From Siphonodentalium dalli (lineage: Eukaryota > Mollusca > Scaphopoda > Gadilida > Siphonodentaliidae), in the NCBI GenBank assembly GCA_032622095.1, contig CP136064.1:149173819-149237818 (forward strand): 64,000 nucleotides of DNA, given 5' to 3'. The notes under the pieces are model-generated. The model did no database searches. It worked only from the letters and a program-made list of their open reading frames with translations, and had not been told where the DNA came from. Below are positions 36,501 to 51,500 of the stretch, piece after piece (the first letter of the stretch is position 1; the number at the start of each line of letters is the position of its first letter). Both the position numbers and the translations under genes were made by a program.

Positions 36501-39500
36501 TGTATGTGTTTGTTTGTGTGTGTGTTTGTTTGTGTGTTTGAAATCGATGGACTCCAAAACGACTAAGCCAATTTCGATGAAATTTGGTATTTGGATGTGT
36601 TTTCGGCCGGAGACGAACATAGGCATATTTATTTGTCCGTGCGAGGTCAACTTTTCACGTGCGGAGGTCAAATCTATTTTTACGCCGTTTTTGCGCTAAT
36701 ATATTTCAGTTCGGTGCTCACAAATCGATTCGATATAGCGCGAATAATAAATTGCCAGTCATATAATTTGCACGGTTAGAATCTGTGTGGTTTCATCTTT
36801 CCAACGATATATAATATGTATGTATCCGTTTTAGTTATCTGCCTCAATTATTAGGTACAAGTGGTACGATGCTTTTATCGGGATAAAATCAATGCGTAAT
36901 TTCTATGACGTCGTCAGAGGTCATAAAGTTAGATTACGTTAACTCTCACCCTGCCGATGCATTTGACTGTGTCGCGTTAACTCATCACCGGCCGAGGTAT
37001 CCGCAAATGACATTGGGCTATATATCTCGAAAACGGGTGTAGCTATCGACTTGAAATTTGGTATGTGAATGTATCTTGCCCCGGATACGAATTTTATCGG
37101 GTCGCCGAGCACGTGCGACGCCAGCTTCGCGCATGCGCAGACGAGATCTCGGAAACGGGTTGAGATATTGACTTTAAATTTGGTATGTGAATGTATCTTG
37201 CCCCGGATACGAATTTTATCGGGTCGCCGAGCACGTGCGACACCAGCTTCGCGCATGCGCAGACGAGATCTAGGAAACGGGTGGAGCAATCGACTTGAAA
37301 TTTGGTTTTTTAATAGCCCGGACGAAGTCGGGTCACCTTCTAGTGTTATATATAATTTCAACAGCTATGGTCATATCGTGACAAAAGAGCAGACATACAG
37401 GCGTTCATTTATTACTCCTTCCACTTTTAGACTTCTACTTCAAGCAGTGACTACTGTGGCCATATTCATGGATGTATTCAAATCCGTGTTTTTCTATATT
37501 CGTGAATAGTAGACTGCCAAGATGTGAAGCGGGTGTCATGATTGAATACCCGAGAACAGACCAGGAACGTGTTCACGTGTCTGGATTCCCACTCGCCAAA
37601 TTCGGGGAGTGAGGATCCAGACCCAGATATGACATCAGTGTTCCCAGCCCGAATTCTCAGGTGATCAAATCGCCAAGAACCTGTTCACGGCAGTTGGTCT
37701 TGATAACCTGTCAATAGTGAAAATAGAAGAACACAGATTCAAATACTCCTCTTTACTCCATGCTGGTACTAAGTCATAGACTATAAACATGTATCGTCAT
37801 GCTCACCGGGGACCACATGGGGAAATAATCTACTATATACATCAGATGTTGGTCAGTCTTGTCATTTATACAGAACCTCAGGGCATGCAAAACACACATC
37901 ACCTATGCAGGGACCAGCCGAGAGGGCGATGTGGGGAAAGAAGTCTCCCTATTCTTGCTCACTTTGCCCTAATTTTGCAGCCGGGCGAAGTTTAAGTCGC
38001 CCTGAAATTTCCAAAGTTGACCAACGAAATTGGGCAAAATATTCATTCTAATTTACTGCCAACATTGATTGAACCCAGTTATCCATTGCCACTGTCATAG
38101 ATAACACCATAGTTACTATTGACATCTGTATTAATCCGATTTGGGAGCACATTCACACCTGAGTGATGATTGCAGACAGCTGTAAATACATCATCAGGTG
38201 TCCGGTAACTTGTGATTTTGAGATTATCACACCTGAATATTACAACTCTACACCTTACATCAGATCATCACCCCTTTGTTAAATTATGTAAAGGCCAGAA
38301 TAACTTTAAAAACAAATTCATTTTTGCAACATAGTAATATCTGTACCAGGCTGGTCCCTGCACCTATGTGCAGACAATTTATATCACTCTTGTGTGATCG
38401 CTGATATGACAACAAAGGATGTAATTATTGACAAAGCCAACATAAATGCTTCATTCCACTATAGCAGTCCATGCGAATCATTATTCAATGATGGGAATAT
38501 CCAGCTTTATTTCATGATAAAGGGAGCAGAATAATTCTAAGAAATACTGCATACCGGTAGCCATTGGCTATATCTTCTGTTGCCTGACTAGACACAGAGG
38601 TGGGTGTGGTGGTGGATGATGGAGCCTCGACTGAGGAGTCAGCACCAGCAGGAGATTCAGTGATGGACTTTCCACTCTGAAAAATATATACATAATTTAG
38701 GCCATTAAAAATAAAACCTGTGTTCTAAGACAATTATATGTAGATAAAAGGCCGCTAGGCCACACATCACCCATATAAGGTGCCTTTATTAAACGAGTGG
38801 CTTTTTTAGAAATGAAAAATTTGATTTTGGGAACAACCATTCAATCAAACTTTGCTTCCAACTGGTTATGTTTTTAATACATTTGAATAGATACCAGAAT
38901 AATTGGCAAATTGTAAGTCGAAAATGGGGCATAACTCCATCAGAAATGGTCGGACCTAACCCAAATTCGAAACTTAATCTTTATTTTCATGTGATTAATC
39001 CACATACTAAATTTGAAAGCTATCGGATAATCATAATTTGAGTTATCATCCGGACAACAAAATAATCAGCAAATTCTAAGTTGATAAGGGGCATAACTCT
39101 GCCAGAAATAGTTGGATCGCTTCCAAATTCGAATTTGATCTGGACTATCTCATATGAAGGCCACATACCAAGTTTCATCATCTCTTGCTGTTGAATAATA
39201 TTCAAATTAACATCCGGACAACGAAATAATCAGAAAATTCAAGTCAAATATGGAACAACTCCATTAGAAATGGACAGACCAAACCCAAATTCATACTTTA
39301 CCTGTTTTTTCATATGATTAATCCACATACTAAATTTGAAAACTATCGGATAATCATAACTTGAGTTACCATCCGGACAACAAAATAATCAACAAATTCT
39401 AGGTCAAACGCAAACCAGTTTCATAAAATTCTGTTGAATACTATTCAAGTTATCATCTGGACAACAAACGTTTCAGACGACAGACAGACATGCAGATAGA

Positions 39501-42500
39501 TGGAAGGATGGATGGGGCTAAAAAACCTATCAACACTGTTAATCTACTTCTGTCCTATTACCATGGGCTCCTAAGGTACAGTGGCATGTTTTTAACACTT
39601 TAGTCCCATATTAAAGTTTAAGCATTTCCAAATAATAACTAGCTGTCAACGTATTGCATTAATATTGTTTAGTTTTCCTCATGTATGTGGAATCTTTCTT
39701 GGAATACTACGTTGTAAGATATAATTCTAATCCTGTAACATTATGTAATAGTATCATGATGTAGTAGTATCATTGTAGATTATATTTTTAAACAAAACAA
39801 ACAAATTCCCAGTTAATATAATTATGAGCCAATTTACAAAATCCATTATTGATTATTCTATGATTATAAATTCAAAAATAAGTTTTGTCCAGATTGTACA
39901 AAATGATATACTTGACTCTAACTATCAATGAACCAGTTAAAAGGAAAAAAACTGTTACTATTGGACAACCTTCCTTCATTAGTAAAATGAACTTTTCATA
40001 ATGCTTGACATATATTTATATGTTTATTTAATTTTTGTTTCAATCACATTATCAATTTTTGTTTCTTCTCTGTCTTGTAGAATGCCTATATTCAGTGCCT
40101 ATGTTCAGTGCTAATTAATTAATTGGTTGATTAGTAATAATTAATTAATTGATTTATAAAACATTGTCTATTTAACCAATCTTAGGTGGTTTCACATCAT
40201 GATTTATAAATCTATTTGTCCTTTTATTAGTTTTTAGTAATGATCAAGGATTATAGCATACTTAATTCAGCTCGCACATGTCATATGACTGGTTATATTA
40301 TAAATTAAACCTAGAATCAGCCAAATTTGTTTGTTATTGATGGTGGCAACAGGAAGACTACCTGGATAGCTCATGTTGCCTCCACATGACATCTCACTTA
40401 TGTTTCTTATTATGTCTATGTTTATATTTGATATACTATGTCATGTCATGAAGTAAAGTATTCTGATTCTGATTCAACCATGTACTGATGAAGAACATGA
40501 GGTCAAATATTTTGATGTTACCGGGTTGGGTCATATGACAATAATACACAAACATTTTGGCGTTATTGTTTCAAAGGGTTGTTAATATTGATATACTGTG
40601 TGTAATCAAGTAATGGTATACTTTATCATGATGGAATTGACCTGTTAAACAGCTGCAGTGTGTGCTTAGTTGAAAGTTATCATTCCATTCCATCAAAATT
40701 TTAACAAGCATTCCCAGCTAATTGTTCTAGCATGCTGAGAAATGACTGAATCAAATCTTAGAGATATTTCTATCATCACAGTGAACAATTAGCACTCATA
40801 TTGAACAAAAACAAAATAAAGCAACTCACCTTTAGTCTAATGTCATTGCTTGATTTATCAAACCTGAAAAATACAAGTAGATTTCAATAACCGAAAGGGC
40901 TATTTAGTCAAATACAATGAAGTGGTTAGATCTACTTATAAGCTTCCATGGTTTTGTCCTAAATTGTTGCTAGCTGTTCAGTGGGCACTTTGGCTATGAG
41001 AGGGTTTTAGATCAATTTGTATCTTTCAAGTAATTTGTTCTTAAAGATGGTCTATCTCTTCCTATAACAAGTTTTATATAGTTTCCTGGATATAAAATAA
41101 TAAATATGAATCTAGACCTCTGTCCTGCTTCTATCAATTAATATAGGTTTTATTTAGAATTTTCAGGTATAATATACATACAATCAATTTGGAAAATTTT
41201 ACGGCTCGTGTTCGTTCGGAGCATAGCATGTGGGATAACTCTATCTAATGAAAGTGTCTGACACTGTAGCTCAACTAGGAGAGGGGATAATTTCATGTGT
41301 TACAGTCAATGGAGCGATTAGCTGGCAGCCATGTTTTCCAATGAAATTAAAAAAAAAATTATAGCTCCCATCTAGTGGTTACCCCGAATATCAATATGAA
41401 GTTTGGTGACGTTCGGATGACATCTCACTTCTTTTTCTTATTATGTCTATGGGTGTGCTAAAGGATTTAGTCATTTGATGGCTCCCATCTTGTGGTCACC
41501 CAAAGATCCACATGAAATTTGGTGATGATCGGATCAGGGATGTGGTTTGTAGGGTGTGCCAAAGGATTTAGTCATGTTTTTCATTTGATAGCTCCTATCT
41601 ATAGGTGATCCTAAACATGCTTAAATCAAAGACGGCTGCTGGTGGCAGTGTTATTTTTAACAATTGGCAAACAATTGATGACTCGTTCCCATCTACATGT
41701 CAATGTTAACATCCAGTACAAATTTCATGATGATCAGACAAACAGTATGACCTGTAGCCATGCTAATGGAATCACTGAACTAAATGGTTTCCCATAGGCG
41801 ACAGTGTTAACCTTTCGGCCAAATTCACTGAATTGAAGCCTGCAGGCCATACCAGTGATGTTTACCCAGCTAGATTGACACCAGTTGATCATGAAAATAC
41901 AAAAAAAATCATAGGTTATGTGTTTAGTTTTTAAAATAAATCCCCAAGTGTACGACAGGGCTATCCTACAGCTAAATTTGATCTGGAAAAACACAGAACT
42001 ACAGCAGCTAGTTAAATAAATTTCCCGCTCACAAAAATCCATTCCCCCATAATTCACCAGTTTAAATTATTTAGATATTATGTACAAATCAAATCAACGC
42101 GATGTCATCCTTTAATAACATGTCACATGTATCAGGTGAAGGTCATTCTTCAGTTACCTTCACCTTTAGCAGTCCACGGTGTACTCGCTCCCGATCTGGA
42201 ACACATTTAGCTCCCTGATTCCTAATGGATTGACTTTTTAAATCAAAGATGGCCACTGGCGGCCATGTTTTTTTTTGCCAAATGACCCCAAATTGACTCG
42301 TTGCCATATGTCAATATCAACAGCCATGATAAATTTCATAATCATCAGATCAATGGTACGGACTGTAGCCCATGCTAATGAATTTATATTGTTTAATACT
42401 GAAAACCAAGTCAACAACAAATACAAATTTCATTATCATCAGACAAACGGTACAGCCTGTAGCCCATGCTAACTGACTGAATTGTAAAATCAAAGATGGC

Positions 42501-45500
42501 CACCGGTGGCAATTATTTTTTGCCGAATGACTCCAAAATGACTCGTTCCCATCTCAATGTCAATGTCAACAGCCAAGACAAATTTCATAATGATTAGACC
42601 AAAGGTACGACATGTAGCCCATGCTAATGGAAATTGCTGACAGACACATGCACACACACACACAGACCACCGATACAAACACATGGCAATAGCTCAAACT
42701 TGACAAATCAAGTTGAACTAAAAATAGTAATGAAAATATGTCCCAATTGATTATTGTATTATATCAGAAAATATCCATATAAAATCACTATGATAGAAGC
42801 ACTTCCGGACAAACGGCTTCAACTCATATTTATTAAAAACTATTTAAAACATATTATGAAGAGAGAGACCATCGTCAAGTCTGAACAGTTTCAGATATTC
42901 AGGAGTTTAAATCCCATCTGATTCCATGAGAATACCATGAATTATTAAGAAATTCCAACTCAAGTCAAGTCAAACAAATGAGTTAATATAATAAAGTGAT
43001 TACAACAAACTTAACCAGTTCAATTCAATAGGTAATAATTGTTATTATGTTAGCCTACATCACTAAACACATTGGGTTGGAGAAATTATTTACTTACCAT
43101 TTGTCGTATTTGGCTTTTGGGTTGTAATCAAATTTGATTTTCCATTTCTTTTCACTGCTGTTTACTTTTACTACTAATCCACTATACCTGAAAATGAAAG
43201 AAGTGGGATTTGATTGCTTTCAGTGCATTCGATACATGCGCCAACAGGATTTCCAACAACTTGATTAGAATAGTTTTATTGAAGCTGATATTTGATCACA
43301 ACATGTTGTTATGTATATGTTCAGTAGTGCCTGTAGGCTTGATGAATAAAATTTTTATTTTTATATTACAGTTTTTAACTTAGTTACAAAACACACATAA
43401 TTTAAAAGCACACACCCGACATGCACATGTCAATTATTCCGCAACTTCGATTTTGGAAAATCACCGGTGCTCATTTTGAACATCACGCGTGCTTTTCTCG
43501 TAAGCACTTTCCCGAAAATACTTTCAGTTTTGAGTGGGCTGCACATTGTCATTTGTTAAATAGTGACAATAAACGAAAGTTTAACAATAGAATGTTATAA
43601 TAAAGTGTATTAAACAGATGTTTACGCCCTGTAACACCTGAAATAAACTGACCCAAAATTCAATTGTCAACGAGAGGGTATTTCCAGTCGTAAATTGGAG
43701 ATCTAGTTGAAAATACCTTGGGGTCGCCATGCATTTCTCTATGCAGTCACGTGACAGTCATGTGTCATGATATGACTGGTTATTCAAATGTCAGAAATTG
43801 TCGGAATCGGAGTCGGACAAGGAGGTTTATTCACCGGATCCAGAACTCGCAAGAAATAATAACTCGGTCTGACATTCAGATTCCATCTTGTCGATATTAG
43901 TATTGTAATTTGACTGTTAAAAAAAAGCGAAGGACAGTCTCAGACAAAGTGAGATCAAAGATGCCGCAGCTGACATGAGCAGCACTATGGGCACAAGCAA
44001 GTCAGGCAACCACGGCGTCAGCATTTCTATTACTTTGAAGTTTCAATTACAATGTTGAAATCTTGGAAAAAGTATTCACACTGTTTAACCCACGTATTGC
44101 GTTGTGTGGTTTATCATATTTAACCCTTTTCAGTGTAATTGCATGATCGCTTCAGTTATCGCCGATGCACGCACACAATAGAGCACCATTTTTTAATTTA
44201 GCTAAAGCGCACGCCAAAATTGAAGGTCTGAATTATTCATTTTAGTCTTCATTTCAAATTAACCAATTCAGTTGCAGGTTTCTTGTGGGTAAAAGTATGC
44301 CATCCCAAATGTGGGAGGGGAGCAGAACTCTTAAGTGAAAGAATGATACACATTGGGCAAAATCTTTATCAATTCTTATGAATAACACATACTATGTTGT
44401 ACATCACTGTAAATTAAATGTATCTGCGTTAGTTTAAACTCTGTCAAATTGAAGGCCACTGCACTTTCGTGTAGAGTGGCTGGGGTGCTGTGGTGTATCA
44501 TTTTGTTAACACCACACATCTGAAGCTGCAGTTAGCCCACAATAGTTTTTTTAAACTGATATTTGATCACAACATATTGTTCAATAGCTACAAGTGTTTT
44601 GGATAAACATTCTGGTTTACTGTGAACAGCCATAGATATTCAGTATACTGAAAGCACTGGACACTAAAATATGGAAATAGATAGATATCTATAGAAAATA
44701 GTTACTCCTGAATAACATACAATACATTAATATTACATAGTGATCCAAGGTAATGTCAAATCCATTAGTGGCTATACGACGTTAACAGTACCATTTCTAT
44801 TTATAAATAATTTCCTTGTAAAATGTAAACATATATTGACTACTTACCATTCGTTATTTACATATGCTTCAACCTTTGTCCCAATCTCATCTGAAGATAA
44901 TACAAGCAAAAACAATGATAAAGATTCAAGTCTCCGTTACATGTTTGACATCTGCTGAGATGAAGCAGAGATCATTCGGACATTAGTTAATAACAAGGGC
45001 AATTAATATGCCCAGATATGAATATCTAAACCTTGAACATGACTTATCAAACCTTTGATTCCTGAATATACAACCAAAATCATGAATTATTTCAAGCAGA
45101 ATTAAAATTATTGTCTTGACAATACTATACAATTCATTTCTATATAAATAGAAATGAAATAGGCCACACGTCGCCCGATTAAGGTGGCTATATTAGACCG
45201 GCAGCTTTTTTAAGAAATGAAAAATTTGATTCTGGGAACAATCATTGAATCAAACTTTGCTTCCAACTGTCTATGTTGTTAACATATTTGATTAGATACC
45301 AGAATAAATGAAAGTGTCAATGACACTGTAGCTCAACTTGGAAAGGGAATAATTTAATGTGTTACTGTCGATGGAGTGATTAGGAATGTGGAAAGTTGAA
45401 TGTCTAATACTAGTTTATCAACATGAAGAGATATATATATACATGTATATAAAAGTAAAATCTAAGATGGTTGCTGGCGGCTATGTTTTCCAACAATTCA

Positions 45501-48500
45501 AAAACATTTGATAGCTTTAGTCATACAAAGAGAAGAATCCAAAATGGCCACTGGCAGCCATGTTTTAATGCCGAATAACCCCAAAATGACTCGTTCCCAT
45601 CTACATGTCAATTTCAACAGCCATGACAAATTTTATGATGATCAGACTAAAGGTACGACCTGTAGCCCAGGCTAAAGGATTGTCATACAAAGAGTAAAAT
45701 CTAAGAAGGCTGCCGGTGGCCATGTTTTTTGGCCAAATGACCCCAAAATAACTCGTTCCCATCTACAAGTCAATATTAACACCCACGACAAATGTCATGA
45801 TGATCAGATGAACAGTACGACCTGTAGCCCGTGCTAATGGATTGAATTATTTCCGAATGACCCCAAAATGACTCGTTCCCATCTACATGTCATTGTTAAC
45901 ATCCATGAATTTTTTTATGACGATCAGACTAAAGGTACGACCTGTAGCCCATGCTAAAGGATTTAGTCATAAAAAGAGTAAAATCCAAGATGGCTGCTGC
46001 GGCCATGTTTTTTGGCTGAATGACCCCAAAATGAATCGTTCCCATCTACATGTCAATATTAACATCCATGCCAAATTTCATGATGATCAGACTAAAGGTA
46101 TGACCTGTAGCCCGGGCTAAAGAATTTAGGAATCAGGGAGCTAAATGTGTTCTAGAGTCGGGGAGCGAGTACACCGTGGAATGCTAAAGGTGAAGGTAAC
46201 TGAAGAATGACCTTCACCTGATACATGCGACACATTATTAAAGGATGACATCGCGTTTATTTGATTTGTACATAATATCTAAATAATTTAAACTGGTGAA
46301 TGAATGGGGGAATGGATTTTTGTGAGCGGGAAATGTATTTAACTAGCTGCTGTAGATCTGAGTTTTTCCAGATCAAATTTGGCTGTGGGATAGCCCTGTC
46401 GTACACTTGGGGATTTATTTTTAAAAGTAAACACATGACCTATGATTTTTCTTGCATTTTCGTGATCAACTGGTGTCAATCTAGCTGGGTAAACATCACT
46501 GGTATGGCCTGCAGGCTTCAATTCAGTGAATTTGGACGAAACGTTAACACTGTCGCCTATGGGAAACCATTTAGTTCAGTGATTCCTTTAGTCATACAAA
46601 GAGTAAAATCCAAGATGGCTGCTGGCGCCCATGTTTTTTGGCCGAATGACCCCAAAATTACTCGTTCCCATCTACATGTCAATATTAACATCCATGACAA
46701 ATTTCATGATGATCAGGCAAATAGTACGACCTGTGGCCCGTGCTAATGGATTAAATTTTGAAGCTGGCGGCCATGTTTTTTGTCCTAATGACCCCAAAAT
46801 GACTCGTTCCCATCTACATTCGAATTTCAACAGCCATGAAAAATTTCATGATGATCAGACTCAAGGTACGACCTGTAGTCTGTGCTAAAGGATTTAGTCA
46901 TACAAAGAGTAAAATCCAAGATGGCTGCTGGTGGCCATGTTTTTTGGCCGAATGACCCCAAAATGACTCGTTCCCATCTACATGTCATTATTAACATTCA
47001 TGACAAATTTTATGATGATCAGACTAAAGGTACGACATGTAGCCCGTGCTAAAGGATTTAGTCATACAAAGAGTAAAATCCAAGATGGCTGCTGGCGGCC
47101 ATGTTTTTCGACCAAATGAGCCCAAAATGACTCGTTCCCATCTACATGTCATTGTTAACATCCATGACAAATTTCATGATGATCAGGTGAAGAGTACGAC
47201 CTGTGGCCCGTACTAATGGATTAAATTTTGAAATCAAAGATGGCCGCTGGCGGCCATGTTTTTTGTCCTAATGACCCCAAAATGACTCGTTCCCATCTAC
47301 ATTCCAATTTCAACAGCCATGACAAATTTTATGATGATCAGACAAAAGGTACGACCTGTAGCCCGTGCTAAAGGATTTAGTCATACAAAGAGTAAAATCC
47401 AAGATGGCAGCTGGCGGTCATGTTTTTTGGCCGAATGACCCAAAAATGACTCGTTCCCATCTACATTTCATTGTTAACATCCATGACCGTTACCAAGGAG
47501 TTGCCGCGATGGCAAAGTCTCGCGATCTTGTAATGATCGCTGATCCATGGGGGACAAACCTGTAAAGTTTCAGACCGGTGTCGCAATTTGAACATAATCA
47601 ACACCATGCTACTAGACACTGTCTAATTTAAGCGGACATACCACTGGGAGCCCCGGGTCAGGGTGTCAATCACTGTGGGGCGCCAGGGTTCAAAGGGTTA
47701 ACATCCATGACAAATTTCATGACGATCTGACCAAAGCTACGACCTGTAGCCCATGCCAAAGGATTTAGTCATGCAAAGAGTAAAATCTAAGATGGCTGCC
47801 GGCGGCCATGTTTTTTGGCTGAATGACCTCAAAATTACTCGTTCCCATCTACATGTCAATATTAACATTCATGACAAATTTCATGACAATAACAGTACGA
47901 ACAGTACGGCCTGTAGCCCGTGCTAATGGATTGAATTTTGAAATCCAAGATGGCCACCATGTTTTTTTTCCGAATGACCCCAAAATGATTCGTTCCCATC
48001 TACATGTCAATGTCAACATCCATGACAAATTTCATAATAATCGGACCAAAGGTACGAACTGTAGCCCGTGCTAAAGGAAATTGTTGACGAATCACGCACA
48101 CACGCAAGACGGATACCAAGCCATGGCAATAGCTCAAACTTTACAAAGTAAAGTTGAGCTAAAAAAGGTGTTTTTGGGGCATTGGCTTTTTTTAAGAACA
48201 AAGAAGTCGAAATTTCTGGTCATGAAGAAAATATATCTGCTACAAAAAAACTTCCTCCTTGGTGAAAAGGGGCATAACTCTTGTCAGAAAAGGTCAATAC
48301 AGGCACCAATATTCATCAAATTCTATATTCAAGTTATTTTCCGGACAAGAAAATAATCAGCAAATTCTAATTCGAAAAGGGGCATTACTCCAACAGAAAT
48401 GGTTGGACCAGATCCATATTCAAACTTGATCGGGCCTCTCTCATATGAAGCAGACATACCAAGTTTAATAAAAATTCTGTCAAATACTATTATGAAACAA

Positions 48501-51500
48501 TGGTTGAAATATGGAATCTTGATTTTCACATCATGACCCTAATAACTATGAATAATCCCTAATAATAATTGTGAGAGAATGGCAGCATGTTATATCATAA
48601 TTTTGGGAGAATGGCAGCATTTATTTAGTATATGTTTTTATCAGCGGTTGTTCATATAAACAAAGATTAATAACTGTAAAACGGAAAACATGATCAAAAC
48701 GATTGAACACTCAATTGATTGCTATCATAATATTGAACATCCTTACCAAATTTCATTGATATCCGACAACTGGTGGTGCAGTTTCGGACAAAAAACCAAC
48801 ACTTCCGAATCTACAAAGATGAAATAACTCTAGAAAGGAAAAAAACGATTGAATTCTCTATTGATTGCCCTCATTGTAGCGAAAATAACAATTGAACACT
48901 TAGTTGAATGTCCTGATAGCACTGAACATCCATACCAAATTGCATTCAGATGCAACAACTGGTGTTTTAGATATCTGCCCAGACGGACAGACAGACGGAC
49001 GGATAGATGTCCAGACAGAAGGACGGACAAGGTAAATCCAGTATACCCCCATTCTCTTCGAGAGTGGGGGTATAAAAAGAAACAAAATCCTGAAGGCACG
49101 CACACTTTTACTGTACTCAGATTTAATATACTTTACAAATGAATTTGTTTTCAAAGTTCTTCAACCAAACTTCCCAAGAGGGAGTGATTAATGGACATAC
49201 TGTGAGATCTCTGAGTAATCTTCATTGTAAGGTATGATAATCTCCGAATCACAATGACCTGATTAACATTTGAGGACACCTGACAATGTTTTCAAAGCTG
49301 ACAGAAATCATACTCAGTTGTAAACATGCTTCCAAATCAATACAGGTGTTAAATATGATGGTGAATCCCCATACCAAATTTTATTTAGATCCTATAACAT
49401 TGGTTGAGATATATGCATGGACGGACAAAAACCCACATTTTGAGATAAACAAGATGGTTGCAGGTGGCCATGTTTAAAAAATAATTTGGGGAAATATATT
49501 GACAGTTTCCATATAAAGGCCACCCCAAAGATCCATATGAAGTTTGGCGATGATTGAACGAGGGATGTGGCCGTTAGGGTGTGCTGAAGGATTTATTCAT
49601 GCAAAGAGTAAAATCCATTTTCACACAAAACCCATTAGTCAATAAGGTCCGTAAAAGGCCCGTAAAAATTGATGGACAAGATCCCATGTTGGTTTATCAA
49701 CATACCGTAGATCATTAAAATACAACTGACGATGACCAAGATATAGAGTTTCAAAGTTGTTGCTGACAGACGGACTCACGGACCAGCCTTACATTTCATA
49801 TGAGGCAAATAATAATAATAATGTAGACAATATGCATATATATATAAAAGTTTGGTCAATATCAATATGATCACATATCACTAAAGTTACCATCTGGACA
49901 AATACTAGCGACAAAATCTTCATTTTGATATCTGACACTCATCCAGCTACATAGTTCAAGAAAAATAAATTAAAACCACAGAACTTACTGTCAACATCTG
50001 GCTCATCCAAACTGGTATTGATATCTGCATCCATGTCCATAGATGATGCAAGACCATCTGGCATCGAAAGGTCTCCATCAAGTAGCCCACTCTCATCCTG
50101 AGAAGACTGAAAGATAATCTCTTGTTAACTAGAAGTGGGACTGTCCCAACGGGACTAAGGATATCCCCAGCAGAGCAAATGGGCTATAATAAGGACGGCC
50201 ATATTTACCATATTTGTTTTTTGAAACAACACACTAAGAATACAAACACGGACAAAATTATGCATGTTGTGAAATATTTCTAAGGCGAAAAAGGGGGATA
50301 ACTCCACTAAAAAAAAGTCAAATTGAGCTCATAATCGCAGGTGCACATGTTTACATAATGGTAAATATCTGTGCCAAGTTTAAAAACATTGACTGGAAAA
50401 TGTAGAAATAAAATTATTCATGTTGAGAAAAAGTGGGATAACTCTAAATTTTGGAAATAATTGGCTATAAAATGTTTTATCCCGGCATTGTGGTGCATCC
50501 TGTCACCAACCCCTTGGCCCCTATGACATCATCTTTAAGCCCAGACCATTAGATTCAATGCATAGATGATGATTATATAAGTTTGGTGGAAATAGGCAAC
50601 AAAATGTTGTTCACACCCTTTCGGTGCGCCGTCCCTCTCCATCGCTGACTCAAATAGGGCCACTCTGATTTCTTTAAAACACATCACTAGAATCCTCATA
50701 TCATGGATATGACAATATATAACTTTGGTGGAAATCAGCAACTAAAACATTCTTATCAATGTTAGTGGCCCTCCCCTCACCTTCAATCCCTGACCCAAGA
50801 GGACCGATTGTGGCGTCTTTAAACCAAATGATTAGATTCTGCGTATCATGGCGAAGAATATGTACCAATTTAGTGGAAATCGGCAACACAAATATTTATA
50901 TCAATTTTGGTGCAACCCCTCCCCATCCCAGACTCCAGCAGTCCCACTTTTGACATCTTTAAACAATTAGACTCCTCATATCATGATGACCTATACAAGT
51001 TTGATGGATATCGGCGACAAGGCATATTCTTATTAGATTTAGGGGTCATCTCAAAACTAAAATTGGTAAAATGGGCAAAAACACCGATTTTCCCGATTGA
51101 TAACGCTTTGTGGAAGTCATTTCTACCGATAAAATACCGATTACAACGTAGAAACGACGTATTTGAACAACGCGTCGATCGGTGAAATCGGTACCGATTT
51201 TTCCTATTACGCCAATTTGTGACAGTCACAATCGGTACCGAATCTACCGATCAGAACGTACGTTTCAAAATAACGTCGCTAATGATCGCAGCGCCTGAGT
51301 ACTTCGGTATCGCCGTAGCCTATTGGTCTAGCAACACATGTTTTTTTATGTACATATTATCAAGTTAATACCGGTGCCACGAACGCCTGTGTGATATAGG
51401 CGACCATTCATTCATTGTCAAATCTTTCGACTGGTATTTGCGATGTAATTGGTATAAATCATCACGAAATGACAGTCACAATGCTATGCCAAATGTGCAG

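Larger units (their letters stand above)
45305..48166 (+). repeat. family A element, long array, with two inserts
   Basis: The 5' end AATGAAAGTGTCAATGACAC, TGTAGCTCAACTTGG and 3' hairpin AGCTCAAACTTTAC-AAA-GTAAAGTTGAGCT bound about a dozen ~165-bp units. Inserts lie at 46129-46586 and 47488-47697. Overlapping ORFs across units share QRVKSKMAAGGHVFWPNDPK, which is why repeated 60-85-aa frames appear. Confidence 0.8.

Noticed and set aside
45305-48166. Regular repeats that could suggest a CRISPR-like array
   Set aside because: Units are about 165 bp, contiguous and diverged with no unique spacers, and the DNA is eukaryotic.
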